Positions 15,410 to 23,166 of a stretch of DNA of 39,981 nt are shown here, piece after piece. Every line of letters begins with the position of its first letter. The stretch's first letter is position 1. The DNA is from a virus. The notes beneath the pieces were generated by a model, which was not told the origin of the DNA, searched no databases, and saw only the letters and a list, made by a program, of their open reading frames with translations. A program made the translations under genes and the position numbers. The stretch is taken from IMG/VR virus record IMGVR_UViG_3300027754_000202, positions 1-39,981 of that record. One strand, 5' to 3'.

Positions 15410-15541
15410 CTAAGCTGTTATTATAGCAAAATACCCATTATTGGTCAATCTCTTTGTGTTGTATTTTTTACCAACTGTTGTTGCGAAATTTGTGCTTATT
15501 TTGCGACTTTTTTCAGCAACTAAGGTAGTTCTTGCTATCAT
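15410..15541 (-). CDS. Leaderless 43-aa basic ORF upstream of the AAA+ ATPase gene
   Basis: A 43-codon ORF (MIARTTLVAEKSRKISTNF at its start, about ten Lys/Arg in total) whose ATG lies exactly six bases after a TACAAT -10 box (spacer ACACAC). It has no Shine-Dalgarno. The downstream promoter of the AAA+ ATPase lies inside its coding sequence. It could encode a small early protein or serve as a leader ORF. No family is recognised. Confidence 0.45.
   Translation of the reverse strand: MIARTTLVAEKSRKISTNFATTVGKKYNTKRLTNNGYFAIITA
15420..15448 (-). promoter_or_regulatory. Strong sigma70 promoter for the AAA+ ATPase
   Basis: Minus strand: TTGACC (15443-15448), 17-base spacer, TATAAT (15420-15425). 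The transcript would have a leader of about 40 bases carrying TAGGAG before the ATG at 15374, unlike the leaderless promoters nearby. Confidence 0.8.
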
Positions 15542-15547
15542 GTGTGT

Positions 15548-15576
15548 ATTGTAGCACAAGCAGAATTAATGGTCAA
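15548..15576 (-). promoter_or_regulatory. Sigma70 promoter, leaderless (43-aa ORF)
   Basis: Minus strand: TTGACC (15571-15576), 17-base spacer, TACAAT (15548-15553), ACACAC, then the ATG at 15541. The ACACAC spacer is identical to that of the promoter at 12502. Confidence 0.7.
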
Positions 15577-15582
15577 TCGGAA

Positions 15583-16323
15583 TCAACGCCATAATTGTGT
15601 AATAGCAGGGTCGGATATCTGATGTGGTTTTGGCATGCCGTGGAATACCACTACCGCAGTATCCGCAGCAATCTTCACACCAGTGCCGGGTGCCCGTGGC
15701 TGACGTCGTTGGAAATTATATCCGCCATCTAAACATTGCCATCTAAAACTTTGGAACAGTCGATCTTCAAAAAATCTACGTTGATTGACATTGATGGATT
15801 TGGTGATATAATCCTGATCACCTTGATTGTTTTTGGTCAATTGTGAAATATCGCCCTTGGAGAACTGGTCCCATATTCGAGAAAAATTACTCACATTCCA
15901 CCACATGAAACTGCTGTTGAATACAGAATGATGTGGATTTTGCAAATATCTAAAATCCCGTATGCCCCAGAAGTAACTGGTATCATGATTTGTCACCCAA
16001 GACAGATCTCTTACAACCACGGTGTCAAGATCCAAGTACAAAAGATTGCCTGCATGATGTTCTGGATTGAACATCTGCATTTTATACCACCAGGATTTCT
16101 TTGGTCCTGCTATGCCCGGCCATTCAGTCAATATGTGTTTGATCATGTGCGGAGGCACCGATCTATCATGCTCGGTATATACATGGAATCTTATGCCGCC
16201 GGGCAAGGCTCTGGTTAGCATGCTGTATAAATTTTCTACATAGCGCCAATCATATCCGGTGCTGTGTATCACACAGGCACAATCAATCATAGTGTCAGAT
16301 GTGATGCGATTCTTTTTAGCCAT
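15583..16323 (-). CDS. Glycosyltransferase with DLD motif, 246 aa
   Basis: A GT-A fold enzyme by its pattern: an N-terminal CACVIHSTGYDWRYVENLY strand-helix, SWWYKMQMF, then the metal-binding LLYLDLDTVVV (D98-L-D100), and a late FHGMPKPH typical of the C-terminal histidine of sugar transferases that work on lipid- or capsule-linked glycans. It would transfer a sugar from a nucleotide-sugar donor; the acceptor is unknown. The ATG has GAGGG five bases upstream and overlaps the next gene by 37 bases. It is part of the glycan island and transcribed towards the replication genes. Confidence 0.8.
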   Translation of the reverse strand: MAKKNRITSDTMIDCACVIHSTGYDWRYVENLYSMLTRALPGGIRFHVYTEHDRSVPPHMIKHILTEWPGIAGPKKSWWYKMQMFNPEHHAGNLLYLDLDTVVVRDLSWVTNHDTSYFWGIRDFRYLQNPHHSVFNSSFMWWNVSNFSRIWDQFSKGDISQLTKNNQGDQDYITKSINVNQRRFFEDRLFQSFRWQCLDGGYNFQRRQPRAPGTGVKIAADTAVVVFHGMPKPHQISDPAITQLWR

Positions 16324-17141
16324 AGGCCCTCTTTCAACTCATCAACGGTATATTCAGTATGGCAGATTTCAATTACCCATTGACTTCTATCTATATCATA
16401 TGGTTTGTCTATATCTTCTATGGCAACTGATACTGGTGCGGCAAGACTGGATTCATGCACCACGGGCCTGCACCCTGTGATAGCTGCTTGAATGCCCGGG
16501 CCAGAGTTGTAATTCACAACTGCATGATATGAGTGATCCATATCAAACCCGTCATAGGTATTGGGCACAGGTCTTGGTATTTCTAATCTCGCTCCTGCGG
16601 GCAAGTGTGGTAGATTCAGTCGAGATCTTGGATGTGGGCGAACAACAATAGGACGGTCACTCACACCCTGCAGATCCCGTATGCGATCCAACACCCAGGA
16701 CTCTTGACTAGGCAAGTCTTGCACTTGTAGGCTGCGGCTGTGTTGTGCAGCTATCATGATATCTGGTCTGTGGATATTGGGTTTTGATAATTTCACACCT
16801 AACTTGGCTGGGCGATCGAGATCGAGATCTTGTGTATGACCATAGTATCCTTGTGATGTCACATGGTTTACAGATACTTTCCAAGTGTGTCCTCTGTTTA
16901 ACGCACCCACTTCAATGATAATCACCGGGCGATTCAATCTACGATAATGTTCATACACCTGCCGATTGGCTCGCATACGCCCATTCCATAATACAGACCA
17001 AATGATCGCAGCATCTGTATCCCAGGAATTTTCCACAGTTTTTTGTCCGTTGGCTCGCAATGCATCCAGCACAGCACTCATCACTGGCGGACTGTTACCC
17101 GCACACTGGGCGGGAAAATAAGATAGGGTTTTTATGCTCAC
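16287..17141 (-). CDS. Capsule-synthesis-like (KpsS-type) protein, paralog 1, 284 aa
   Basis: One of four related proteins in this island. The family pattern is an N-terminal variable half, then PIVVRPHPRS (a conserved RPHP-type motif), and about 80 residues later AVVNYNSGPGIQAAITGCRPVV (N-S-[SG], small residues, G-x-P). The same order is seen in capsular polysaccharide export/synthesis proteins of the KpsS/LipB type and related GT-B sugar transferases. The start is uncertain: GTG at 17141 is used here; a TTG 13 codons upstream would overlap the divergent + strand gene. Its start faces the + strand glycosyltransferase start about 10 bases away. Confidence 0.6.
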   Translation of the reverse strand: MSIKTLSYFPAQCAGNSPPVMSAVLDALRANGQKTVENSWDTDAAIIWSVLWNGRMRANRQVYEHYRRLNRPVIIIEVGALNRGHTWKVSVNHVTSQGYYGHTQDLDLDRPAKLGVKLSKPNIHRPDIMIAAQHSRSLQVQDLPSQESWVLDRIRDLQGVSDRPIVVRPHPRSRLNLPHLPAGARLEIPRPVPNTYDGFDMDHSYHAVVNYNSGPGIQAAITGCRPVVHESSLAAPVSVAIEDIDKPYDIDRSQWVIEICHTEYTVDELKEGLWLKRIASHLTL

Positions 17142-17147
17142 TAAATA
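17140..17147 (+). promoter_or_regulatory. Late-promoter-like motif (ACTAAATA), plus strand
   Basis: C-TAAATA type late motif, four bases before the ATG at 17152. It would drive the strand-flipped block of six + strand genes from a leaderless start. It overlaps the presumed GTG of the divergent gene. Confidence 0.45.
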
Positions 17148-17151
17148 TCTG

Positions 17152-17991
17152 ATGAAATACAGTATAGTTACCACTTTCAATGCCGACGGCTACAAGAAAT
17201 ATGGTAAGCAAATGATCCAAACTTGGCTATCTAACTGGCCAACTCAAGCCGAACTTCGAGTGTATGCTGAAAATTGTTCTGTGACCGAATCTGCACCCAA
17301 TTTACAAGTTTTGGATTTAGAATTCGCTAGCCCACAATTGGTTGCATTTAAAAATCAATGGAGAGATGTTCCCAAAGCCAACGGTGATATCAGTGCTATT
17401 ACAGGGCTAAATCAACGCAAAGATTTCAAGAAACAATTCAAATGGAATGCAGTACGTTTCAGCCATAAAGTATATGCCATATTCCATGCAGCAAAAGCAT
17501 CCAACGCAGATTGGTTGATATGGATGGATGCTGATATGGTGTGTCATAGTCCCATATCTGAATCGGATCTAGATAGATTGATACCCGCACATACAGATCT
17601 ATGCTATCTTGGACGGCAAGGTAAGTTTTCTGAATGTGGGTTATATGCCATGAAACTACGCACACCGGCTATGGATCGATTCCTTGCTGAGTTTCAACGT
17701 GTGTATGATCAAGCAGACACGGGTATATTTGAATTGGCCGAATGGCATGATAGCTTTGTGTTTGATAGTGTGCGTGTTCGCATGCCCGACCTTGTACAAC
17801 ACAATTGGAGCGAAGCATTGATTGATCTACGAGCGACCAAGACCACGAGTGTGGGTGAAGGCCATCCATTGATCAATACAGAATGGGGCGAATACCTGGA
17901 TCATCTCAAAGGCAGTCGCAAAGATACAGGGCGTAGCGAACGTGCAGATCTCAAAATGCCACGGCGCAGCAGTTACTGGAAGAACACATGA
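17152..17991 (+). CDS. Glycosyltransferase with DAD motif, 279 aa
   Basis: Begins MKYSIVTTFNADGYKKYGKQ, the first strand of a GT-A fold. WLIWMDADMVCHSPI carries the metal-binding D126-A-D128. EWHDSFVFD follows in the acceptor region, and a basic tail (KMPRRSSYWK) closes the protein. It probably transfers a sugar to a surface or tail-fibre glycan. The start at 17152 is favoured by the protein start and by the late-promoter motif; an upstream in-frame ATG at 17134 has AGGG five bases before it and remains possible. It overlaps the next gene by 4 bases and heads the + strand block. Confidence 0.8.
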   Translation: MKYSIVTTFNADGYKKYGKQMIQTWLSNWPTQAELRVYAENCSVTESAPNLQVLDLEFASPQLVAFKNQWRDVPKANGDISAITGLNQRKDFKKQFKWNAVRFSHKVYAIFHAAKASNADWLIWMDADMVCHSPISESDLDRLIPAHTDLCYLGRQGKFSECGLYAMKLRTPAMDRFLAEFQRVYDQADTGIFELAEWHDSFVFDSVRVRMPDLVQHNWSEALIDLRATKTTSVGEGHPLINTEWGEYLDHLKGSRKDTGRSERADLKMPRRSSYWKNT

Positions 17992-18800
17992 GCTGGATCT
18001 GTCTAAGCAAAAACGGCGAGGACGAATACATAGACATGTTTGCACGTGGCGCAGGAATGGAACCTACCCCATTGGAAACATGGAACTACGCAGACAATCA
18101 GGATCCACTGGTGCTGCGTGGTATTATGAAACACAAGATAATCAAAAAGTGCTGGCAAGACAAAAGATTCTTTTGGTACATGGATTCGGGTTACTTGGGC
18201 AATCGACCCAGTATCAAAAACCCGTATGGATGGAAACATTGGCATCGTATTGTACCCAATGATTTGCAACACGATCAGATCATACCACGGCCAGCTGATA
18301 GATTACAACGATTAGAACTGTACATGAGACCGTATCATCGACACAGTCGCAATATATTGATTGTTGCTCCTGATCACAAACCTTGTGCATTTTACGGATT
18401 TGAATTGGAAGACTGGGTGAAAGATGTCACTAACGAATTACAGATGTACACCGATCGCCCAATTTGTATCCGAGAACGTCCTCCTAGTAGGATGGATCGT
18501 AAAACACAACGGGCCGAAGATTGGTTGGCCGATGTACATGCTGTGGTCACGTTTAACAGTACAGCAGCCACTGAGGCTATATTAGCTGGTGTGCCTGTGT
18601 TCACCACGGCACCATGTAATGCCGCCAACCCAATGAGCAATCACGATCTTTCCAAGATAGAAGAACCGTGGTTTCCTACAGATGATCAACGCCATGCTTG
18701 GCTGTGTCATCTTGCGTATGGACAATTTCATATAGATGAATTCAAGAGTGGTATGGCATATCGCATACTGAAACAAACACAGGAGATGATAAATGGCTGA
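17988..18800 (+). CDS. Capsule-synthesis-like protein, paralog 2, 270 aa
   Basis: Shares with the protein at 22195-23166 a long run of matching positions: LVLRGI-K-K, then FFWYMDSGYLGN, HRI-ND-Q, RPADR, AVVTFNSTAATEAILAGVP and a C terminus with LAYGQF---EF-SGMAYRIL. In place of RPHP it has ICIRERPPSR. The pattern of a nucleotide-sugar or polysaccharide-handling GT-B-like fold is inferred. It is in the + strand block, coupled by ATGA to the glycosyltransferase before it and by an 8-base overlap to the FkbM-type methyltransferase after it. Confidence 0.65.
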   Translation: MSWICLSKNGEDEYIDMFARGAGMEPTPLETWNYADNQDPLVLRGIMKHKIIKKCWQDKRFFWYMDSGYLGNRPSIKNPYGWKHWHRIVPNDLQHDQIIPRPADRLQRLELYMRPYHRHSRNILIVAPDHKPCAFYGFELEDWVKDVTNELQMYTDRPICIRERPPSRMDRKTQRAEDWLADVHAVVTFNSTAATEAILAGVPVFTTAPCNAANPMSNHDLSKIEEPWFPTDDQRHAWLCHLAYGQFHIDEFKSGMAYRILKQTQEMING

Positions 18801-19443
18801 ACATTATGGATGGCACTTTCCGGATTTTGAAACACACTTTCCCAAGATGCTGAAAAAAAGTGTTGATAAAGGGCTACCTCCCGAATATCAAGTGGCGGTG
18901 AGAAAAAGAAGCATTGATCTTTGCAAGTCTCGTGGCATTGCATTGGACATCGGTGCCAATGTGGGACTATGGAGTCGAGATTTAGTAAAGAATTTTGCCA
19001 AAGTCATTGCATTTGAACCAGTAGGATTGTTTAGAGAATGCTTGGAAAAAAATGTCACTGGCGATAATTTTTTCATCAGTCCATTGGCCTTGGGAGATCA
19101 AGACAGTCAAGGAACCATGATCATAACCGAAGAGAACAGTGGCCACAGCCATTTAGATCCCAACAGCATGGGCACCGGAGATGTGCAGATTGTGCGTCTC
19201 GATAATCTAAACTTGCAAGGTGTGGATTATATAAAGATCGACTGCGAAGGCTACGAATATCGTGTGTTGCAAGGTGCAGAACAAACCGTAAAACGCTGCC
19301 GACCTGTTATGGTAATTGAACAAAAACCACACGATGCTTACAGCAAAGAATACGGACAGTTTGCTGCTATTGCATTGTTGGAATCCTGGGGTATGGTCAA
19401 ACTAGATCAAGTTAGAGATGATTGGATCATGGGATGGATGTAG
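18793..19443 (+). CDS. FkbM-family methyltransferase, 216 aa
   Basis: SAM-dependent O-methyltransferase of the FkbM type. ALDIGANVGLWSRDL (50-64) is the SAM-binding loop and VIAFEPVG follows as motif II. VDYIKIDCEGYEYRVLQGA is the family hallmark with the conserved IKIDCEG strand, and PVMVIEQKP completes the fold. FkbM enzymes commonly methylate sugars or polyketides, which fits the surrounding glycosyltransferases. The start overlaps the previous gene by 8 bases. Confidence 0.88.
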   Translation: MAEHYGWHFPDFETHFPKMLKKSVDKGLPPEYQVAVRKRSIDLCKSRGIALDIGANVGLWSRDLVKNFAKVIAFEPVGLFRECLEKNVTGDNFFISPLALGDQDSQGTMIITEENSGHSHLDPNSMGTGDVQIVRLDNLNLQGVDYIKIDCEGYEYRVLQGAEQTVKRCRPVMVIEQKPHDAYSKEYGQFAAIALLESWGMVKLDQVRDDWIMGWM

Positions 19444-20060
19444 AAAACCCATCCAAGGGTGCAGAAGATTCCGCAGCATGGGATCGTAAATGGTCTCATG
19501 AACGATATGTGACCAAACGCCGTGCTAGTTTTAAAATTGTTGATGCATATTTGAATCAACCCGTTGGCAGATTGCTGGATATAGGATGCGGATTTGCGTA
19601 TGACAGCAGATGGTTTAACGAAAAGTACGGTACAGAACTTTGGTTACTGGATGGAGATGCTAGCACCAATGCTGCCAAATCAGAGTCAGCCAGCTATGGC
19701 AACTGGAACACCACCAGCAGTGAGCTAAAGTTTTATCACACATTTGAATTCTTGGACGCAAAACTAAAAGCACTGGGCACACAGAATTATCGATTAATTG
19801 ATACCAACAATATTTCTATACCCGATGATATTAAGTTTGATGTCATAACCAGTTGGCTCAGCTGCGGGCATCACTATCCTGTAAAGACTTACATAGAACT
19901 CATGAAGAGACATTCACATGCCGGCACTAGAATTATTTTAGACATTAGATGCAAAGGCACTGAAACCAATTTCATTGGGGTAGATGGATTTGAGATTGTT
20001 AATGTGGTATCCAACGCTGGAGGCAAGAAAAGAGCCACTGTGGAGATACGATTGTTATGA
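19434..20060 (+). CDS. Class I SAM methyltransferase, 208 aa
   Basis: RLLDIGCGFAYDSRWF (46-61) is the SAM-binding motif I, ELWLLDGDAS the acidic motif II, and FDVITSWLSCGHHYPVKTYI the motif near the catalytic site. The ATG at 19434 is used (10-base overlap with the previous gene); a TTG four codons upstream is also possible. It lies third in the run of overlapping methyltransferase genes, each a different sequence, suggesting that several positions of one glycan are methylated. The substrate is unknown. Confidence 0.75.
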   Translation: MDVENPSKGAEDSAAWDRKWSHERYVTKRRASFKIVDAYLNQPVGRLLDIGCGFAYDSRWFNEKYGTELWLLDGDASTNAAKSESASYGNWNTTSSELKFYHTFEFLDAKLKALGTQNYRLIDTNNISIPDDIKFDVITSWLSCGHHYPVKTYIELMKRHSHAGTRIILDIRCKGTETNFIGVDGFEIVNVVSNAGGKKRATVEIRLL

Positions 20061-20728
20061 GTCCTTATTACCAAGAGTCTGTTAGGCTGGGCACCGAGTT
20101 CCAAAAGAACAACAAGAACTGGGCCGGATATGATGTGGTCAAATATCAAAAAAAGATAAAACACCTGGTGGATCGATACGGGGCCAAAACCATATTAGAT
20201 TACGGCTGCGGCAAAGGATTGCAATACAAGGAAAAGTTACCATACGGGCAGTTACCCGGAGATCCAATTCCGCTAGATGAATGGAAAACATTTGACGAAT
20301 ATCTTGGCGTCACAGTGTATGCGTATGATCCATGTGTGGCAGAACATAACCAACTGCCCGATCCGTCGGTCAAGTTTGATGGTGTGATCTGCACACAAGT
20401 GCTCAACAGCATACCGGATGATGACATGCCATGGGTTAGAGATCTATTACAGCAGCATTCTGCCAAGTTCTGTTTCATTGGTGTGAATTTCCAACGCGAA
20501 GCCAAGGATAAAAAAACCATGTATGACCCTGAGTATTTTAGATTGCCACGTACCAGAGAATTCTTTCGCAGCTACTACAACAATTGGTCGGGCAGTGATT
20601 TGTTCTGGTGGTGGAAGGATAGACCTTACTACAACGCATGGGCCGATGATCAATTGAGTGGCACATGGCAAGACGTGCCCGAGCAGTTCGAAGGCAAATA
20701 CAAGTACATAGAGGTCAATCACAGATGA
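20057..20728 (+). CDS. Class I SAM methyltransferase, 223 aa
   Basis: KTILDYGCGKGLQYKEKLP (44-62) is motif I, VYAYDPCV carries the acidic motif II residue, and FDGVICTQVLNSIPDD is the motif IV region. A Trp/Tyr-rich insertion (NNWSGSDLFWWWKDRPYYN) precedes the C terminus. It is coupled at both ends by 4-base overlaps. It is similar in layout to the 186-aa methyltransferase that follows, so the two may be an old duplication. Confidence 0.78.
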   Translation: MSPYYQESVRLGTEFQKNNKNWAGYDVVKYQKKIKHLVDRYGAKTILDYGCGKGLQYKEKLPYGQLPGDPIPLDEWKTFDEYLGVTVYAYDPCVAEHNQLPDPSVKFDGVICTQVLNSIPDDDMPWVRDLLQQHSAKFCFIGVNFQREAKDKKTMYDPEYFRLPRTREFFRSYYNNWSGSDLFWWWKDRPYYNAWADDQLSGTWQDVPEQFEGKYKYIEVNHR

Positions 20729-21285
20729 TAATCAATCAAGAATACAAAGATCAATTGGCTGCTATGCATAGTCAAGGACAATTTGTTAGAGGTAGCAAAA
20801 TACTATCTACAATAAATCCGTTCCTTAAACAATATCAGCCCACAACCATATTAGATTTTGGCTGCGGGCACGGTGCTCTCATGCACAGCATTATGGAGGC
20901 TTATCCAAATACAACGGTAGATGGGTACGATCCTGGATCAGCAACACATAGCGAAATGCCTGTTCAGGACTTTGATTGTGTGGTCAGTGCAGATGTGTTT
21001 GAACATATTGAGCCCGAACATCTAGATCAGACATTGGCCCTGATTGGTCAAAAGATGCAGCGCGTGGGATGGTTCCGTATTGCCTGTTACCCAGCTAAAA
21101 AAGTATTGCCCGACGGACGCAATGCTCATCTCATCGTAGAACAACCTGCATGGTGGCGCGAGCGGTTGTTAAGAAACATGTCCGTCGAGATTGTGAATGA
21201 AGTAATCAGTGACTTTGACAAAAGTCACAAATGGCCCGATGTTAAGGGCTGCAACTACGATGTGACCGTGCTGCGAGTCAAGTAA
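20725..21285 (+). CDS. Class I SAM methyltransferase, 186 aa
   Basis: TTILDFGCGHGALMHSIME (40-58) is motif I, VDGYDPGS motif II, and FDCVVSADVFEHIEPEHLDQ motif IV. HLIVEQPAWWRERL near the C terminus resembles the closing strand of bacterial sugar methyltransferases. The start at 20725 (ATGA overlap with the previous stop) replaces a longer in-frame ORF whose first 20 codons overlap the preceding gene and look non-native. It is last in the + strand block, and its 3' end overlaps the convergent minus-strand gene by 31 bases. Confidence 0.78.
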   Translation: MIINQEYKDQLAAMHSQGQFVRGSKILSTINPFLKQYQPTTILDFGCGHGALMHSIMEAYPNTTVDGYDPGSATHSEMPVQDFDCVVSADVFEHIEPEHLDQTLALIGQKMQRVGWFRIACYPAKKVLPDGRNAHLIVEQPAWWRERLLRNMSVEIVNEVISDFDKSHKWPDVKGCNYDVTVLRVK

Positions 21286-22202
21286 GGCAAGAACTTTTGA
21301 TAGATGCGGCCTTCCTTGGCATCATTGTCGCTCCAATGTGCTGCTGCTAGGTCATTGATCCATTGTTGCCGATCAAACTGCTCCGGCGATTCGATCTTGG
21401 CAATATCTCGGTTGGCCACTGCCCAACTCACACAGCTGGCATCATCTACAAATATAGGTATGCCGGCGCAGGCCGCCGCTACACTAGCACTACTGTTGAA
21501 GAATACCGCAGCATGTGCTCGTTGCAAATTGTCTGTGAGTCGGTCCGTTGATGGTTCTAATACCTGCACTCCAAGATGTGTTTGATAATGTCTAGTTCTG
21601 AACTGCAAAAAATCTGTTGGCTTGTACGCACCCGGATGCGGGCGTACCATGATAGTGCGGTCTGTATATTTTCTTATTTCGGCAATTTTTTGTGTTAGCC
21701 ATACCAATGGATCCAATGCTTTCATGGCAAATCCACCATCGCGTTGCATGCAGATCAACACATGCCCGCCAGGATTTGTTTGTGGCGGGTCTAATGAAAT
21801 GCCCAATACTTGACTGATCTCTTGCCATTTGCTACTGTCGCTGTTGCGGTTGGCATATTCTGCTCGATCATAGAACGGACCATCTAAACTGTAACGTAGA
21901 TAGCTGCTGGCATTGTCTAGATACTTCCAACAACTGGCATCAATGCACATGGTATGGAATCCATGTCGGCGTTGTTGTGCTATGATCTCTTTTCTTAAGA
22001 CTATGTTTGGCCCACCAGTATTGGTAGTGGCCCAGCCCAGCATCAACGCCAACCGACTGGGAGTATATCTGTGAGCAGTCTCCAGTACAACACTGTGACC
22101 CAGTTTGCTCACCCCAGCAGCAAAACTTTCCAGGCATTGTGTTTTTCTAACATGCTTTTGGAAGTTAGCCACACTAGAAATATACACCACAACATCAACC
22201 AT
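21255..22202 (-). CDS. Capsule-synthesis-like protein, paralog 3, 315 aa
   Basis: A member of the four-protein family: TIMVRPHPGAYKP (RPHP motif), AAVFFNSSASVAAACAGIP (N-S-S, small residues, G-I-P), then DIAKIESPEQFDRQQWINDLA near the end. The N-terminal half differs from the others. Cytosolic handling of a nucleotide-activated or lipid-linked polysaccharide is inferred by analogy with KpsS-type proteins. It overlaps the following glycan gene by 8 bases and the convergent methyltransferase by 31 bases. Confidence 0.62.
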   Translation of the reverse strand: MVDVVVYISSVANFQKHVRKTQCLESFAAGVSKLGHSVVLETAHRYTPSRLALMLGWATTNTGGPNIVLRKEIIAQQRRHGFHTMCIDASCWKYLDNASSYLRYSLDGPFYDRAEYANRNSDSSKWQEISQVLGISLDPPQTNPGGHVLICMQRDGGFAMKALDPLVWLTQKIAEIRKYTDRTIMVRPHPGAYKPTDFLQFRTRHYQTHLGVQVLEPSTDRLTDNLQRAHAAVFFNSSASVAAACAGIPIFVDDASCVSWAVANRDIAKIESPEQFDRQQWINDLAAAHWSDNDAKEGRIYQKFLPYLTRSTVTS

Positions 22203-23166
22203 CGTTTAATATGCGCCAGGCTGTGCCATCGCGCATCTCCACTTCAGTGAATTGACAGTAGGCTATGTGTCTAGCCCAGGCTGAGATCTCGTCGAGATTG
22301 GGTCTTTTGATAGTTTCAATATCAGAGATACTGGTGCTGCATACTGCTGCGGCTGCATTGGGTCCTAGTGTGATAGCAGGTTTGCCAAACAAGATAGCCT
22401 CGCCGGCAGCGATACTGCTGTATGTGATCAAGCAGTAGATATCCTGACTCAAGGCCATTTCGATTGTGTCGTCATTGATTCGTGTGCTGCGACCCTGCTT
22501 GCGACGGATCACAACTTCTCTGTCTGTGTGGACACCAATCTCGGCCAGTGTTTGATTGAGCCAGGTCTCGAGATCTATGTCATAGAGATTCAGCAGTTTC
22601 TGGCTGGGAGGTGCCAGTAATATTTTGCTGCCATCGGCACGTACTTTTTTCAGACTCACACCAGTTTGATCAAATCTATCTGAAGGCCGTTCTCTCACAG
22701 GGCCAAAGTTCTGCACATCATTGCGTGTGATACGATGATAGTTTTTCTTCTTTCCGTTGCCAAAGTAGCCGGTGTCAATGTAGTAAAAATCTCTACCGGT
22801 GGCCTTGCAGGTGTCCATCTGTTTGCGTTTGGTTATTCCACGCAGCACCACCGGGGTCTTTGTGAGTTCTTCTTTTGACCAGGTACTGATCTGGCCGCCA
22901 GCACCTTGCACAAAACTTTGTAATATAGGATCGTACATGTGACCTTTTCTTTCATATCTGTATTCGCTATCCAGTGCCACTATGCGATCAACTGGTAATT
23001 CGGCAATCTGTTGCATGAGTGTTTGCTGTGTGATGCCATAGTACAGCCCTTCAGGGTCCACACGGTATTTCAAAATATCGTCAAACAGCTTTCGTATTTC
23101 CGGAACAACCATGTCCAAGACATGTTTTTCTGTTGGAGGCAAATCAAGTTCTTCGTCTGACATCAT
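22195..23166 (-). CDS. Capsule-synthesis-like protein, paralog 4, 323 aa
   Basis: Closest relative in the window is the + strand protein at 17988-18800: VVLRGITKRKQ, DFYYIDTGYFGN, HRITRNDVQNF, RERPSDRFD, CLITYSSIAAGEAILFGKP and a C-terminal IAYCQFTEVEMRDGTAWRIL. The RPHP position reads VVIRRKQGRS. It is 50 residues longer at the N terminus than its relative. The start at 23166 is chosen because its ATG overlaps the stop of the glycosyltransferase by 4 bases. Confidence 0.65.
   Translation of the reverse strand: MMSDEELDLPPTEKHVLDMVVPEIRKLFDDILKYRVDPEGLYYGITQQTLMQQIAELPVDRIVALDSEYRYERKGHMYDPILQSFVQGAGGQISTWSKEELTKTPVVLRGITKRKQMDTCKATGRDFYYIDTGYFGNGKKKNYHRITRNDVQNFGPVRERPSDRFDQTGVSLKKVRADGSKILLAPPSQKLLNLYDIDLETWLNQTLAEIGVHTDREVVIRRKQGRSTRINDDTIEMALSQDIYCLITYSSIAAGEAILFGKPAITLGPNAAAAVCSTSISDIETIKRPNLDEISAWARHIAYCQFTEVEMRDGTAWRILNDG

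Noticed and set aside
17134-17151. Upstream ATG for the + strand glycosyltransferase
   Set aside because: It has AGGG upstream but adds six unlikely residues and overlaps the divergent gene; the late motif fits the ATG at 17152. Kept only as an alternative.
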